Origin: Kyrpidia tusciae DSM 2912
GTDB taxonomy: Bacteria; Bacillota; Bacilli; Kyrpidiales; Kyrpidiaceae
Assembly (NCBI RefSeq): GCF_000092905.1
Contig: NC_014098.1
Coordinates: 2,294,001-2,358,000 of the forward strand
Direction: 5' to 3'
Length of the DNA stretch: 64,000 bases
Part shown: positions 1 through 9,170 of the stretch, piece after piece
Position numbering within the stretch: the stretch's first letter is position 1
Layout: each line of letters starts with the position of its first letter
Notes under the pieces: generated by a model
Databases searched by the model: none
The model's input: the letters and a program-made list of their open reading frames with translations, nothing else
What the model was told of the DNA's origin: nothing
Made by a program: the position numbers and the translations under genes

Positions 1-376
1 CCAACACATTGTCGATGCTCATGGTTACATCTGCAAGAACGATCGTCCCTACCGCTTCCCACCATTGCAGCTGCGGGGACTCCGGCTGTTCCTCCGCCGG
101 CGGCAGGGTCGCCGACCCAGGCAAAATCAAGCGGACCGCGATCCACAGAAGGGCGACTCCCGCAGCCGCTTGGATGTAAGGTTTTGTCAGCCACCGCGCC
201 GCGATGATTGTCAGAAGAATGCGAAGAGCCACTGCGGCGGCAGCGCCAAAGACAGCCGCCCGGCGCCGCTGGCCCGGCGGAAGTCGACGGGTGGCCATGG
301 CAATCACCAAAGCGTTGTCGCCGCTGAGCATAATATTGATCCAAACCAGCACGAACAGATCAATGACAGTCTGCAC
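1..376 (-). CDS. TerC family integral membrane protein (partial, C-terminus outside window)
   Basis: A GTG start at 376 opens a frame (VQTVIDLFVLVWINIMLSGD...) with the TerC-family signature GDNALVIAMA near residue 20 and a second acidic membrane motif (DVTMSIDNVL) at the window edge. At least four hydrophobic segments are visible. TerC/YjbE-type proteins are membrane proteins tied to metal (often Mn) export or metalation of exoenzymes. The upstream GGAGG at about 387-391 is a good ribosome site for the GTG. Only about 125 residues are visible, so the exact subfamily cannot be given. Confidence 0.75.
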   Translation of the reverse strand, partial: MQTVIDLFVLVWINIMLSGDNALVIAMATRRLPPGQRRRAAVFGAAAAVALRILLTIIAARWLTKPYIQAAAGVALLWIAVRLILPGSATLPPAEEQPESPQLQWWEAVGTIVLADVTMSIDNVL

Positions 377-407
377 GGCATTCTCGCCTCCGCGCGAAAT
401 TCGCCAA

Positions 408-950
408 CTACACCCAGTGCGAAAGCACCAACCCCCCGTACGCGAAAGCGGCAAGAATCACGAAGGCGGGATGAATTTTCCGGACCGCAAGCGCCCACAA
501 CGCCACCGCCGAAATGCCAAGAAATTGCAGAACCCCGAGGCTTTGTACAGATTCCTGGCCCATTTCCCAGGTCAGCAGCACCAACATCACGGCGATGACC
601 GGCTGGACCAACATCGTCATGCCCCGGACCGCCTTCGATCCCCGAAACCGAGCCAATAAGCGCATAAAGGCAATCAGCCCGACAGCGGTCGGGACCACCG
701 TCGCCACCAAGGCCGCGAGGAGCCCGGGCCACCCTGCAACCTCGTACCCCACAAAGGCGGCGATCTTCGTGGCAATCGGACCCGGGAGAGCGTTGCCCAC
801 CGCCAGTACATCGGCGAATTGTCCGTTTGTCAGCCACTGGTACCGGTGGACGATCTCCTCTTGCATCAACGGGATCGTGGAAGGACCGCCGCCGTACCCC
901 AAGAGGTTCGCAACCAAAAAACCCCATAATAAGTGCAGCCAATTCATCAT
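408..950 (-). CDS. chrA: Chromate transporter, ChrA short subunit (C-terminal half protein)
   Basis: This 180-residue hydrophobic protein carries the CHR-domain motifs YGGGP (about residues 19-23) and NALPGPIATK (about 53-62). Full-length ChrA has two such domains; this gene holds one and lies just downstream of a second single-domain gene, so the pair probably assembles a heteromeric transporter. The start ATGATG overlaps the stop of the upstream gene, implying translational coupling. The family exports chromate or takes up sulfate-like anions; the substrate here is inferred only. A GGGGAGGG ribosome site precedes the start. Confidence 0.85.
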   Translation of the reverse strand: MMNWLHLLWGFLVANLLGYGGGPSTIPLMQEEIVHRYQWLTNGQFADVLAVGNALPGPIATKIAAFVGYEVAGWPGLLAALVATVVPTAVGLIAFMRLLARFRGSKAVRGMTMLVQPVIAVMLVLLTWEMGQESVQSLGVLQFLGISAVALWALAVRKIHPAFVILAAFAYGGLVLSHWV

Positions 951-1705
951 CCCGAGCCCTCCCCTTCTCCGGACGTACCCGCCCCGTTGCGGCTCCGGGG
1001 ATCATCGCGCCCTTGGTCGCCACCCGCGCTTTTCCCGACCCGTCCGCCGGCCCCCGTTTCAGTGGACTGATCATTCGCCCCCTGTTCCCCCGCCCCCGCC
1101 CCGATCCCCGGCCGCCTGGCCCGAAGGGCGTCAACAACCCTCAAATGCACACTCCCGTAGAGCAAAGCGGCCAACACCACCAGGGCGGGGTGTACGTTTG
1201 CCGGTCCCAGCACAATGAGCACCACAAGCCCGGTCACCGCTGCGAATAACCATCCCAGTCCCCGGCCCGCAGAGGCGCCAAACTCATAGGCCATCACGCC
1301 CAACATCACCACGATCACCGGCTTAACCGCAGCGATCATTCCGGCCACCACCCGGGAACTTTTGAGTGCATACAGGGATCCCAATAACACGATCATCGCA
1401 AGACTGCTCGGCAGGATATGAACGACCACTGCGAGGACAGCACCGAGAATCCCTTTCACGCGATACCCGAGATACGCGGCCAGTTTCGTGGCGATGGGGC
1501 CCGGGAGCGCGTTCGCCAAGGCGACAATTTCGCCGAACTCTTCATCTTCCATCCAGCCATAGCGCTTGACCGCCTCATGACGCATCAAAGGAATGACAGC
1601 CGGTCCCCCGCCGTACGTAAAAATGCCCGTACGAAGCATGGCGGCCAGCAGATTCCACCACGATATTCCGCCGACTTCCTTCTCATCGGGCGCCCTGTTT
1701 TCCAT
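947..1705 (-). CDS. chrA: Chromate transporter, ChrA short subunit (N-terminal half protein) with hydrophilic tail
   Basis: A single CHR domain with YGGGPAVIPL near residue 31 and NALPGPIATK near residue 66, followed from about residue 185 by an unusual Gly/Arg/Ala/Glu-rich hydrophilic tail of about 65 residues that its partner lacks. The ATG at 1705 is preferred over one at 1711 because it sits six bases after GGGGGG. It is translationally coupled to the downstream partner, so the two should form one anion (chromate) transporter. The tail is probably cytoplasmic and is not a known domain to me. Confidence 0.85.
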   Translation of the reverse strand: MENRAPDEKEVGGISWWNLLAAMLRTGIFTYGGGPAVIPLMRHEAVKRYGWMEDEEFGEIVALANALPGPIATKLAAYLGYRVKGILGAVLAVVVHILPSSLAMIVLLGSLYALKSSRVVAGMIAAVKPVIVVMLGVMAYEFGASAGRGLGWLFAAVTGLVVLIVLGPANVHPALVVLAALLYGSVHLRVVDALRARRPGIGAGAGEQGANDQSTETGAGGRVGKSAGGDQGRDDPRSRNGAGTSGEGEGSG

Positions 1706-1861
1706 CAACATCCCCCCGCTTCTGTCGCCAAATACTGGGAGGCGCCCGGCGGTGTTTGTCCTCAGCCCATTCTCCGCTATCTTACCACATCGCCCGATCC
1801 CAACATCGGGGTCAGTCCCGGAAGGCCGCCCTCTCGGCCCACCGCCGGTGCGGGATCAAAG

Positions 1862-2788
1862 CTAGGTAGATGCCTCTGCCCCCGGTTCTCCCGAATCTCT
1901 TCCCTTGCGGCTTCTGCCGGCGGTCAGTGTCAACGTCACCCCTGCCACGACCAACGCTCCGCCCAGCCATTGGACCATCCTCACCGGCTGCCCCAGCAGC
2001 ATGGCCATGAACAACGTAAAAACGGGCAGTAAGTTCATAAAGATTCCCGCTTGGCCTGCCGGGATACGCATCACTCCCGCGTTCCAACACACATAGGCCA
2101 ACACCGAAGCGAACACGCCAATATAAGCCAACCCCACCCAGGTGATGGGCAAAGCTTGCAGGTTCCAGTCTAAAGCGGCGGGAATTAGTCCGATCACCGC
2201 CCCGATTCCCGAAGTCACCCAAGCCGTGGCCATCGTCCCCACTTCCCGTTGCACCCGGGGTACGTAAAGGGAGTACACGGCCCAGAGGAGCACGCAGAGG
2301 AGCATCAACCAATCGCCGGGGTTGAGCCGCAGCCCGGCCAGCACACTCCAATCCCCTCGGCTCACCACAACCACCACCCCGGCCAGGGAAACGATCAGCC
2401 CTGTGACCTGCAGCGCCGATATCCGGTTTCCCTGCCAAATGGCGGCGAGGGCTGCGATGAGGGCCGGGTTAATCCCCGAGATCAGCGAAGCATTCACTGG
2501 GCTTGTATGATGGAGAGCTTCGTACAGGATAAATCCGTATCCCCCCACCCCCGTAACCGCTAAAAACACCAACCCGCCGAACCGGCGGCGAATCGCCTGG
2601 GGACCCGGCGACCCCGGGCGAGCCCACTCCCTTTTGACAAAGGGCCATAAGACCATAAAGGCAATCCACCAGCGCACCGTTGTCAGAGCCCCTGGAGAAA
2701 TCACGGGGGCAAGGGCTGCCCCGAATAAATAATTTCCCGCCCAGAACAGGTTGGCCAGGGTGAGAAAAAGAACCGCCGCCTTATCCAT
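1862..2788 (-). CDS. EamA/DMT-superfamily transporter
   Basis: A 308-residue protein with about ten hydrophobic helices arranged as two EamA repeats (first from residue 5, second from about 150: PGDWLMLLCVLLWAVYSLYVPR). Typical length for RhaT/YdcZ-like drug/metabolite exporters. The short C-terminal tail is basic. Its start lies inside the last codons of the yhaN-like gene upstream (8-base overlap), so it is probably cotranscribed with yhaO-yhaN although there is no obvious functional link. The substrate is unknown; amino-acid or metabolite export is usual in this family. Confidence 0.85.
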   Translation of the reverse strand: MDKAAVLFLTLANLFWAGNYLFGAALAPVISPGALTTVRWWIAFMVLWPFVKREWARPGSPGPQAIRRRFGGLVFLAVTGVGGYGFILYEALHHTSPVNASLISGINPALIAALAAIWQGNRISALQVTGLIVSLAGVVVVVSRGDWSVLAGLRLNPGDWLMLLCVLLWAVYSLYVPRVQREVGTMATAWVTSGIGAVIGLIPAALDWNLQALPITWVGLAYIGVFASVLAYVCWNAGVMRIPAGQAGIFMNLLPVFTLFMAMLLGQPVRMVQWLGGALVVAGVTLTLTAGRSRKGRDSGEPGAEAST

Positions 2789-5700
2789 GGCGGACTTCCC
2801 CGCTCACCTGAACGCCCGGGTCCCAGCCTTTCAGATCGACAACTTCAACTTGGGATGAAGCTCTTTGAAAATCCTCCACCACCTCCGGGTGACACGTCAA
2901 ATAAAACAGTTGGACATCCTCGGCCAAACGCACCAAGAGTGCGGCCCCCTGGCGCCTTCGCACCGGATCAAAATTCACGAGTATATCATCCATAACCACT
3001 GGCGGCACAACTCCCCTCTCCCGGAGATCGTCGATCAGCCCAAGCCGAATGGCCAGATACATCTGTTCGGTCGTACCTCGGCTCAACCCGGGGAGTGGCC
3101 ATCGGTGGCCCGTTACATCCTCGGCATACCACGCCTCCTCCTCAAGAGGCACGACAATCCGTCGGTAACGGCCCCCTGTCAAGGCGGCGAATGCCGTCGA
3201 CGCCCGGCGTATGACCGCGGGTTGTCGCTCCCGTTCGTACCTTTCCTTCGTTCGACGCAGGAGATGCAGCGCCAAGGCATCCACCGCCCATTCCTGTACC
3301 TCCCGCCGCAGCCTGGCGATGAGATCTTCCCGGAGCTGTAGCCAATGGGACAGAGACCTCCCCTCCTCCAGCTCCTTAAGCCTAGCCGTGTTTTCCGCTC
3401 GCCGGGCTCCGATGTCCCGAGTCTTGCGATCTAGCTCTTCCTCCATGCGGTCCAATTCTGTTAACTCATCTTCGATTGCAACCAGATCCCAATGGGCCAC
3501 CTCGGCCAACTCCCGTTCGTCCCCCGCCAGGCGGTGCAGCTGCTCTTCCAGTGCTCGACGGGTATCCCGCAATTCCCTCCGACGGCGAAGCTCCGTCCGG
3601 ATTTTGCGCCACTCCTCTTCGCCCGTGATGCTGATGCCCAGATCTGCCCAGCCCCGCTGCAGTTCACCTTGTGCCGCCGCCAATCGATCGAACGCCTGCT
3701 CGACCACACCCACCGCTTTCTTCCTTTCGTCCCGCAAACGGTCCCGGCGCTGCACCCGTCGGATTTCATCGTCCAGTGCCGCCCGCAAGCTCCCACACAC
3801 CCGAGCGTCCCAATCCGCCTGGGCTCCTAAATCCTCATTCTCCGGCAGGGAAGGGATGGGAAGCCCGCACTGTGCGCACAACTCCGCCAACTGCCGCCTC
3901 CACCTTTGGCCTTGGTCCGCCAACTCCGCCTCCCGTCGCCGGCGCTCCGCCATCTGCCCCCTCAGGCGGCGCAGGTGATCGAATGCATCCAGGGCGGCGG
4001 ACGCCTGGGGCCACGAAAGCTCCCGGGGAAGTCCCTGAGCGGCCAACCAGGACTCCCAGGATTCTCGGGTACGAACAAGCTGGTCCTCTGATTCCTGGAG
4101 CTTCTTTTGTTCCATCTCTACGGTGCGTCGCGCACGTTCCTCATCCCGGCGCAACTGTTCGATCCGGGCTCGTTTCTCCTCCACGAGGGCCATCCGTCGA
4201 GCCGCATCGTCCAAAGCCCGTTCGATATCCTCAATGTCCCGTTCGCTCCAGTCGGCTCGTCCGAACAGCGACTCCGCCGTTCGCGCCTCCCGTTCCGTCA
4301 AATCGCGAATATGGCTTTCTATTTCAGATTTTCGCCGCTCCCACGCTTCTCTGCGGGCTTTCGCGTCCCTCTCCGCCCGCCGACCCCGGCTCACTCCCCA
4401 AACTGCCATTGCGGCTCCAACGATGGCCGCACCCCACACCAGGACCGAGTGCGCTCCAAACATCCCCCCCACAAGGGCCACGAGCACCAGTACGGCCGCC
4501 GGAACGGCCCATGCCCACCTCTCCAGCCCTGCCTGGGAGTTGGACGCCGACCGGATCGCTTCCAACGTGCTTTCCAAGCGGGCCTCTTTCTCCGCACGCT
4601 GTCGACGAGTTTCCAGAAGTTCCCTCACCTTCGCCCTTCGGCTCCGGATGTCCCCTTCGAGTGACTTTCCTTCCGTCAGAGCAGGCCCGGAGCCGTTTGC
4701 CGCAGCGCCGGAAGAGGACACTTCGTCACCCTCCCGCGATTTCGCTTCCACCTCCAGTTCAACCCGCTCCTGCCGAATCCGCTCAAGTACCTGCACCTCG
4801 CGTTCCACCGTCGCCCGGCGGTCCCGCAAGGCCACCTCGGCCTGCTCCAGAGCCCTCCACAATTCACTGCCCTGCTCCCGGGCGGCAATAGACGTATCGG
4901 GCTCCACCCCTTTACCAACAAGCTCTGGACCCAAGCGCTGGACCCAATCCCGCTCTTCGACAGCCAAAGACGCCAACTCACTGCGGACCCGGATTCGCTC
5001 CTCCCGGCGCCCCGCCTCCAGCCCCCGGGCTTCCAGCACCGTTGCGATTCGATCCCGCTCTCGCCACAATGGGCCTGGCTCTGGCACACTCCGCAGCTCC
5101 GCGTCGAGAGCGTCCCGCTCCTTGGCGGCCCGAGCCGCTTCGAGGCGCAGCTCTGCTACCCGCTCCAGGGCGCGGTCCAAGCGAGCGAGTTCCTCCGGGT
5201 CCACATCCGGCAGGTCGCACACTTCCGCCCACGACGATTCCGTGGTTTCCCATGCGTCGAAGATTTCCCGCAGTTGTTTGAGCCGCAACAATCTCCGCCG
5301 CCGGGAGCGGACCTCCTTTCGGCGGCCCGCAATCTCCGCCTCCTCGTCGTCACATTGCGCCAGCGCCGCCGTTACCTCGGCGTACTCCGCCGCCGGATCG
5401 CCGAGTAGGCGAATCTGTCGCTCACATTCCTGGAGGGCGGTCTGGAGCTGATTAATGACCGGGTTCTTGCCCCGACTCTTGTACCGCTTCTCCATTGCCT
5501 GAACCAAGCGCTGCTCTGCCGCTGCCAAATCGGTCCCGCGCAAACCGGCCCCGGCGCTGTACAATTGCCCTGCAACCCTGGGGTCGGCGAGGGATTCAAA
5601 CCGTTCCAACTCCCCCAGACCAAAGGCAAAAATCTGATCATAAACAAACCGGCTTAACCCTCCCATCCGCCGGTTCCACGTCTCCTCGTCCACTTGAGCC

Positions 5701-6002
5701 CCACCCGGGGCCACGATCCGACTGTACTCCCGCCGTCCCTCCACCCGGCGTTCCAATCGCCACTGCTGCCCGTCCGCAAAACCCACGTCTAACCGCCCGC
5801 TCCATCCCACCTCCGGCGACCAATAAGGACTTTTGTCTTTTCGAGATTCCCCGAACAACATAGCCCGAATAAAATGAAGCCACGTCGTTTTTCCCGCCTC
5901 ATTCAGGCCAAACAGTACGATTAGTCCGCTCGGTGCCACCGTGCGCTCCAGGTCGTGCCAACGCCCGTACCGGTCCACCCTCCACCCCAGAATCCGCATC
6001 AC
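2781..6002 (-). CDS. yhaN: YhaN-like SMC/Rad50-type ATPase
   Basis: A 1073-residue protein. Walker A GLNEAGKTT lies at residues 32-40; long Glu/Arg-rich coiled coils follow, broken near residues 495-535 by a hydrophobic double segment (WAWAVPAAVLVLVALV...), a hallmark of YhaN compared with plain SbcC. The C-terminus carries the ABC-like signature LSRGTTEQ and a Walker B PVVMDDILVNFDP. It overlaps the upstream yhaO-like nuclease gene by four bases (ATGA). The pair resembles SbcCD/Rad50-Mre11 and is expected to process DNA ends or hairpins near the membrane. The physiological role in Bacillus is poorly known. Confidence 0.85.
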   Translation of the reverse strand: MMRILGWRVDRYGRWHDLERTVAPSGLIVLFGLNEAGKTTWLHFIRAMLFGESRKDKSPYWSPEVGWSGRLDVGFADGQQWRLERRVEGRREYSRIVAPGGAQVDEETWNRRMGGLSRFVYDQIFAFGLGELERFESLADPRVAGQLYSAGAGLRGTDLAAAEQRLVQAMEKRYKSRGKNPVINQLQTALQECERQIRLLGDPAAEYAEVTAALAQCDDEEAEIAGRRKEVRSRRRRLLRLKQLREIFDAWETTESSWAEVCDLPDVDPEELARLDRALERVAELRLEAARAAKERDALDAELRSVPEPGPLWRERDRIATVLEARGLEAGRREERIRVRSELASLAVEERDWVQRLGPELVGKGVEPDTSIAAREQGSELWRALEQAEVALRDRRATVEREVQVLERIRQERVELEVEAKSREGDEVSSSGAAANGSGPALTEGKSLEGDIRSRRAKVRELLETRRQRAEKEARLESTLEAIRSASNSQAGLERWAWAVPAAVLVLVALVGGMFGAHSVLVWGAAIVGAAMAVWGVSRGRRAERDAKARREAWERRKSEIESHIRDLTEREARTAESLFGRADWSERDIEDIERALDDAARRMALVEEKRARIEQLRRDEERARRTVEMEQKKLQESEDQLVRTRESWESWLAAQGLPRELSWPQASAALDAFDHLRRLRGQMAERRRREAELADQGQRWRRQLAELCAQCGLPIPSLPENEDLGAQADWDARVCGSLRAALDDEIRRVQRRDRLRDERKKAVGVVEQAFDRLAAAQGELQRGWADLGISITGEEEWRKIRTELRRRRELRDTRRALEEQLHRLAGDERELAEVAHWDLVAIEDELTELDRMEEELDRKTRDIGARRAENTARLKELEEGRSLSHWLQLREDLIARLRREVQEWAVDALALHLLRRTKERYERERQPAVIRRASTAFAALTGGRYRRIVVPLEEEAWYAEDVTGHRWPLPGLSRGTTEQMYLAIRLGLIDDLRERGVVPPVVMDDILVNFDPVRRRQGAALLVRLAEDVQLFYLTCHPEVVEDFQRASSQVEVVDLKGWDPGVQVSGEVRHG

Positions 6003-7264
6003 GATTCTCCTTCCGCCACCAACTCATCCAACAACCGCTCCACAGCCCGATCCGTCCAATCTTCCACATCGATCCAATCCTCCGGCTCGCCCCGGCGCTG
6101 AAAGAATCGCATGACCGTGCCAAGCACTTCCTGGGCTTCTGCCTCCCACTGTCCGGAGTCCCGCCGCTCCTTGACATAGCGCAACAACTCGCCGACAAAG
6201 GTAGGTTCGTCCAGCCACTTCTTCAACTTGCGCTCGCCGCCCACGACCGCATCCATCCGATTGATCCACACGTCGTGGCCATCGCCAAACCAGCGAGAGC
6301 GGCTCTCCGACTGCCATTCTTCCAGAAACCCTTCGCGCCGGAGCAACCCGGCCACGGGCCCTCGGCCGACGAAACGCACATCGACAATCACCGGCCGCCC
6401 GGCCGCCTTCCGTACCTTTTCCAAGCGATCGTCCAGAACTTGAAACAGTTCCTCTTCTCCGGTTATCCCATCAATGGAAATTTCGATGTCTTCCCAACGC
6501 ACTGAGTCGGTGGCGCGAAACTCCGCCTCCACCCCGTTTGGCCCCAGGGTGAGGATATAACATCCTTTCGGCCCCTTCTCCCGGCGGTGCCGGCCTTGGG
6601 ATGTACCCGGGTAGAGAAAGTGGACTCCTCGGTGATTCCAAAACCGGGCTCCGTGAACGTGTCCGAGCAGCCACAGATCGATGCCCACGGCGGCCAGTTC
6701 GTCCACGGAACAGGGGGCATAAGACTCGTGTCCTGGATCCCCGCCGACGTTGGCGTGAAGAAGCCCGATCCGCCACCCGTCTCCCGAATCATCCGCCAGC
6801 GCCGCCGCGAATTCCGGAGCAGGGCTCTCCCGCACCTCAGGCTGCCCATAGCTCACGCCCCAGACCCGTGCCACCTCGCGTCCTTCCCGAATCAGGGGCA
6901 CAGCTTCTACCTTCGGACCAAAAACGTGGACGCCTTCGGGCCACGTTAATCGATGACTCCACCCCGACAACGGGTCGTGGTTCCCGTGAATGACAAAAAC
7001 TGGGATGTGCGCCTGGGATAACCGCGCCAGTTCATCGCGAAAGCGCAATTGGGCCCGGAGGCTGCGGGTCTCCCGATCGTAGACATCGCCCCCCACCATC
7101 AAGGCGTCGGCCTTCTCTCGCAGACATACATCGACGATCCGGGAGAACGAGTCGAAAGTCGCTTTGTACAACCGATCCTGTAAAGCCGAGTCTTCCCCTT
7201 CCAGCCCTATAAAAGGGCTATCCAGGTGAAGATCTGCACAATGAACCAGTTTCAGCCTATCCAC
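5999..7264 (-). CDS. yhaO: YhaO-like DNA repair exonuclease (metallophosphoesterase)
   Basis: A 421-residue SbcD/Mre11-type calcineurin-fold nuclease. Metal-binding motifs appear in order: DLHLDSPF (residues 11-18), GGDVYDRE (about 58), GNHDPLSG (about 96) and LGHVHGARF (about 200). The start is GTG at 7264. The C-terminal 150 residues form the YhaO-type extension. It is the first gene of a run with yhaN and the EamA gene and should be the nuclease partner of the ATPase downstream. Confidence 0.88.
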   Translation of the reverse strand: MDRLKLVHCADLHLDSPFIGLEGEDSALQDRLYKATFDSFSRIVDVCLREKADALMVGGDVYDRETRSLRAQLRFRDELARLSQAHIPVFVIHGNHDPLSGWSHRLTWPEGVHVFGPKVEAVPLIREGREVARVWGVSYGQPEVRESPAPEFAAALADDSGDGWRIGLLHANVGGDPGHESYAPCSVDELAAVGIDLWLLGHVHGARFWNHRGVHFLYPGTSQGRHRREKGPKGCYILTLGPNGVEAEFRATDSVRWEDIEISIDGITGEEELFQVLDDRLEKVRKAAGRPVIVDVRFVGRGPVAGLLRREGFLEEWQSESRSRWFGDGHDVWINRMDAVVGGERKLKKWLDEPTFVGELLRYVKERRDSGQWEAEAQEVLGTVMRFFQRRGEPEDWIDVEDWTDRAVERLLDELVAEGES

Positions 7265-7485
7265 GAACCTAACACCTCATCTCACCTGTTGCACTGGGTC
7301 CGCCCACCTCGTTTAGCCCTCACTGTGGCGGATCACCCCGTCAAACTCGTCCGGTCCGCTGAATCCACATCCACGGATCGAGGCCTTATCCGTTTGATTT
7401 CGCCTCCGCCGATGAAAATCCTGCCTGTGATCCTGTGCATCCGCTTACCACTCCCGCGCTGTTTCATTTTTGCTATCACCTTCTA

Positions 7486-7776
7486 TCAAACATTGACAGA
7501 CTTGACAGCAAAGCAGTTTACGCTCTCCGAGAGGCTCGCTGCTCCCCGAAGACCCGATTGGCCAGGCCCTGGGGCCGAGCATCTGGAGTCCCGCCCGAAA
7601 CAGTACCATCCGGCCGTCCGCCGACCAGCGTCCGGCACCGACAGTTTCCAAACGGCGGGGTGGTCCCTCGACGCTTGCGCGTCCTTCTGCCGGGAATACG
7701 CCTCGGCCACTTCGACGATCTGCCTCCATTTCTCACGATTCAGCGGCAGGCTCTTTTGTCGGATCGTCTGTCGCAC
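7486..7776 (-). pseudogene. Remnant of an IS607-type tnpB (5' end only)
   Basis: A GTG-initiated frame begins with MRQTIRQKSLPLNREKWRQ and continues to about SRQKDA, which looks like the N-terminus of a TnpB (OrfB) protein from an IS607 element. The rest of the roughly 400-residue nuclease, including any RuvC or zinc-ribbon motif, is absent; the frame continues into unrelated sequence. It overlaps the end of the tnpA remnant, the normal IS607 gene order. Without the 3' part, no TnpB guide-RNA region should survive here. Confidence 0.55.
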
Positions 7777-8159
7777 CGGCCAACTCCTCCCGAACGGCTT
7801 TGGTCAGTTTCCGCGCCCTGTAGGTTCTTGACCCGTAGAGTTTTACCGCAAAATGCTGGACAATGTTTATTAGATCTTCGGCCAGTTCCTGGGCCGGTGA
7901 CATGTCCTCGGCCTTGTTGACCACCAGAATCTCGCAACCGAACTGTGCAAACAGGTCCTCCAAGAAATCAAACCCAAACCGGACCAGCCGGTCCTTGTGA
8001 GCCACTTCCTAACGCCTGATAGAACATATCCTCGGTGTATCTGCGCTTGTTGGTAGGAGTTCGCAAAGGCACCAGCTTGCCTTCCCTGTCCCACGCTCGA
8101 AGTGTGGAGACACTGACGCCGAGTTTCTCCGCAAACTCTCGAATCGAATAGAGCTTCAC
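7733..8159 (-). pseudogene. IS607-family serine recombinase tnpA with internal deletion and frameshift
   Basis: The N-terminus (GTG at 8159, KLYSIREFAEKLGVS..., ending near YQALGS) is a MerR-like helix-turn-helix typical of IS607 TnpA. The following codons are out of frame with the C-terminal part (AHKDRLVRFGFDFLEDLFAQ... to 7733), which is the end of the serine recombinase domain. The junction near 8000-8010 removes the catalytic serine region (the expected YARVSS block) altogether. The protein cannot be active. An apparently intact promoter still lies upstream (8255-8283). Confidence 0.8.
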
Positions 8160-8254
8160 CTGAACATCACCCTAATCAGGTGACGTTGATTTTCGGCAAA
8201 TCACTTCTCTTCTTCGCAGAAGGCCAAAAGCTGTATTCAACCTCCTATAGTTTG

Positions 8255-8283
8255 ATCATAAGATACAAACATATGTTTGTCAA
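8255..8283 (-). promoter_or_regulatory. Consensus sigma-A promoter overlapped by a 16-bp palindrome
   Basis: Minus strand: TTGACA (8283-8278), 17-base spacer, TATGAT (8260-8255). A perfect palindrome ACAAACATATGTTTGT (8265-8280) overlaps the -35 and spacer, as an operator would. It points at the dead IS607 tnpA, about 95 bases downstream. Confidence 0.65.
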
Positions 8284-8304
8284 TTGGTTGGATCCCGGCA
8301 GCCA

Positions 8305-8334
8305 TTGATCCCGCGAGAAAATCAGTGGTACAAT
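8305..8334 (+). promoter_or_regulatory. Probable sigma-A promoter for the Lgt-like gene
   Basis: TTGATC (8305-8310), 18-base spacer, TACAAT (8329-8334), about 70 bases before the TTG start at 8403. It lies back to back with the IS607-relic promoter. Confidence 0.5.
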
Positions 8335-8402
8335 GACGGCGATCGAACCTGTCGACTTACCGACCAATTAAATGTGCGGGCTGACAGGACGGGGGGAGAC
8401 CA

Positions 8403-9170
8403 TTGTTGGAACTCCTGGGCGGCATACATATCGGGCCATTGTTCCTGCCTTATCGGCTTGTCGGCCTCATCCTCGCCGTCCTCGCCGGAGCCTGGGCGAT
8501 GCGGCGGGGGCCGTGGATCGATCCCGAGGCGCGGACTCCCCGGGACCGAAGTGTGGACGAAATGGCCCTTACCGCATATTGGAACGCGGTCGTAGTAGGA
8601 CTTCTCGGTTATCGCTTCGCTGGCCTGCTCCTCACCCCCGCCGCGTGGTGGGACGAGCCGGGGCGCGCCCTGCTTTCCGCCCCGCCTTCCGGAAGCGTAT
8701 GGGTAGCCGGCGTGCTGGCCGGCGCCGCTCTTGTCCTGACGGCGCTCAGACAAAGAATATCTATGGAGGCCGTTTTGGATCGGATCCTGCCGTCTCTGCT
8801 CCTCTCCGGGGCTTTTTACAGCTTTTTCGCCCTCGACGTGGGAACCGCCACCACCTTGCCATGGGGCCTGCCCCTGGGAGACACCAGCCACCACCCCGTC
8901 AACATCTACCGGGCCATCCTCTTACTAACGGCCTTTTTCATCGTGTGGATAGCTGTATCTCGACAGCGAACCCGACCGGCGCCCTCTCCCGGCGTCCGCA
9001 CTTTGCGTCCCTCCGGCCTCGCGGTTTTCCTTCTCGGAGCCGCCCTTCTCACAGCCGGTTACGCCGATCGCCCCGGCCCTCTCTATTTGGGATTGCGCCC
9101 AGACCAATGGGGCAGTGTCGCTTGTGTGGTCTTCGGCGCCCTGTGTATCTCCCGGATGCAAAAAGCCTAG
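8403..9170 (+). CDS. Prolipoprotein diacylglyceryl transferase-like membrane protein
   Basis: A 255-residue polytopic membrane protein starting at TTG 8403, with a GGGGGAGA ribosome site just upstream. The N-terminal layout (IHIGPLFLPYRLVGLILAV) and a SHHPVNIYRAILLL segment near residue 165 recall Lgt, where a RHPxxLYE motif occurs at this place; the invariant Lgt catalytic residues are not all evident. It may therefore be a divergent Lgt paralogue rather than the housekeeping enzyme. The 3' end overlaps the convergent MntP-like gene by four bases. Confidence 0.6.
   Translation: MLELLGGIHIGPLFLPYRLVGLILAVLAGAWAMRRGPWIDPEARTPRDRSVDEMALTAYWNAVVVGLLGYRFAGLLLTPAAWWDEPGRALLSAPPSGSVWVAGVLAGAALVLTALRQRISMEAVLDRILPSLLLSGAFYSFFALDVGTATTLPWGLPLGDTSHHPVNIYRAILLLTAFFIVWIAVSRQRTRPAPSPGVRTLRPSGLAVFLLGAALLTAGYADRPGPLYLGLRPDQWGSVACVVFGALCISRMQKA

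Noticed and set aside
3211-5451. Long plus-strand frames (up to 442 codons) opposite yhaN
   Set aside because: Ser/Arg/Pro-rich antisense shadows of a GC-rich coiled-coil gene; no ribosome sites or domains.
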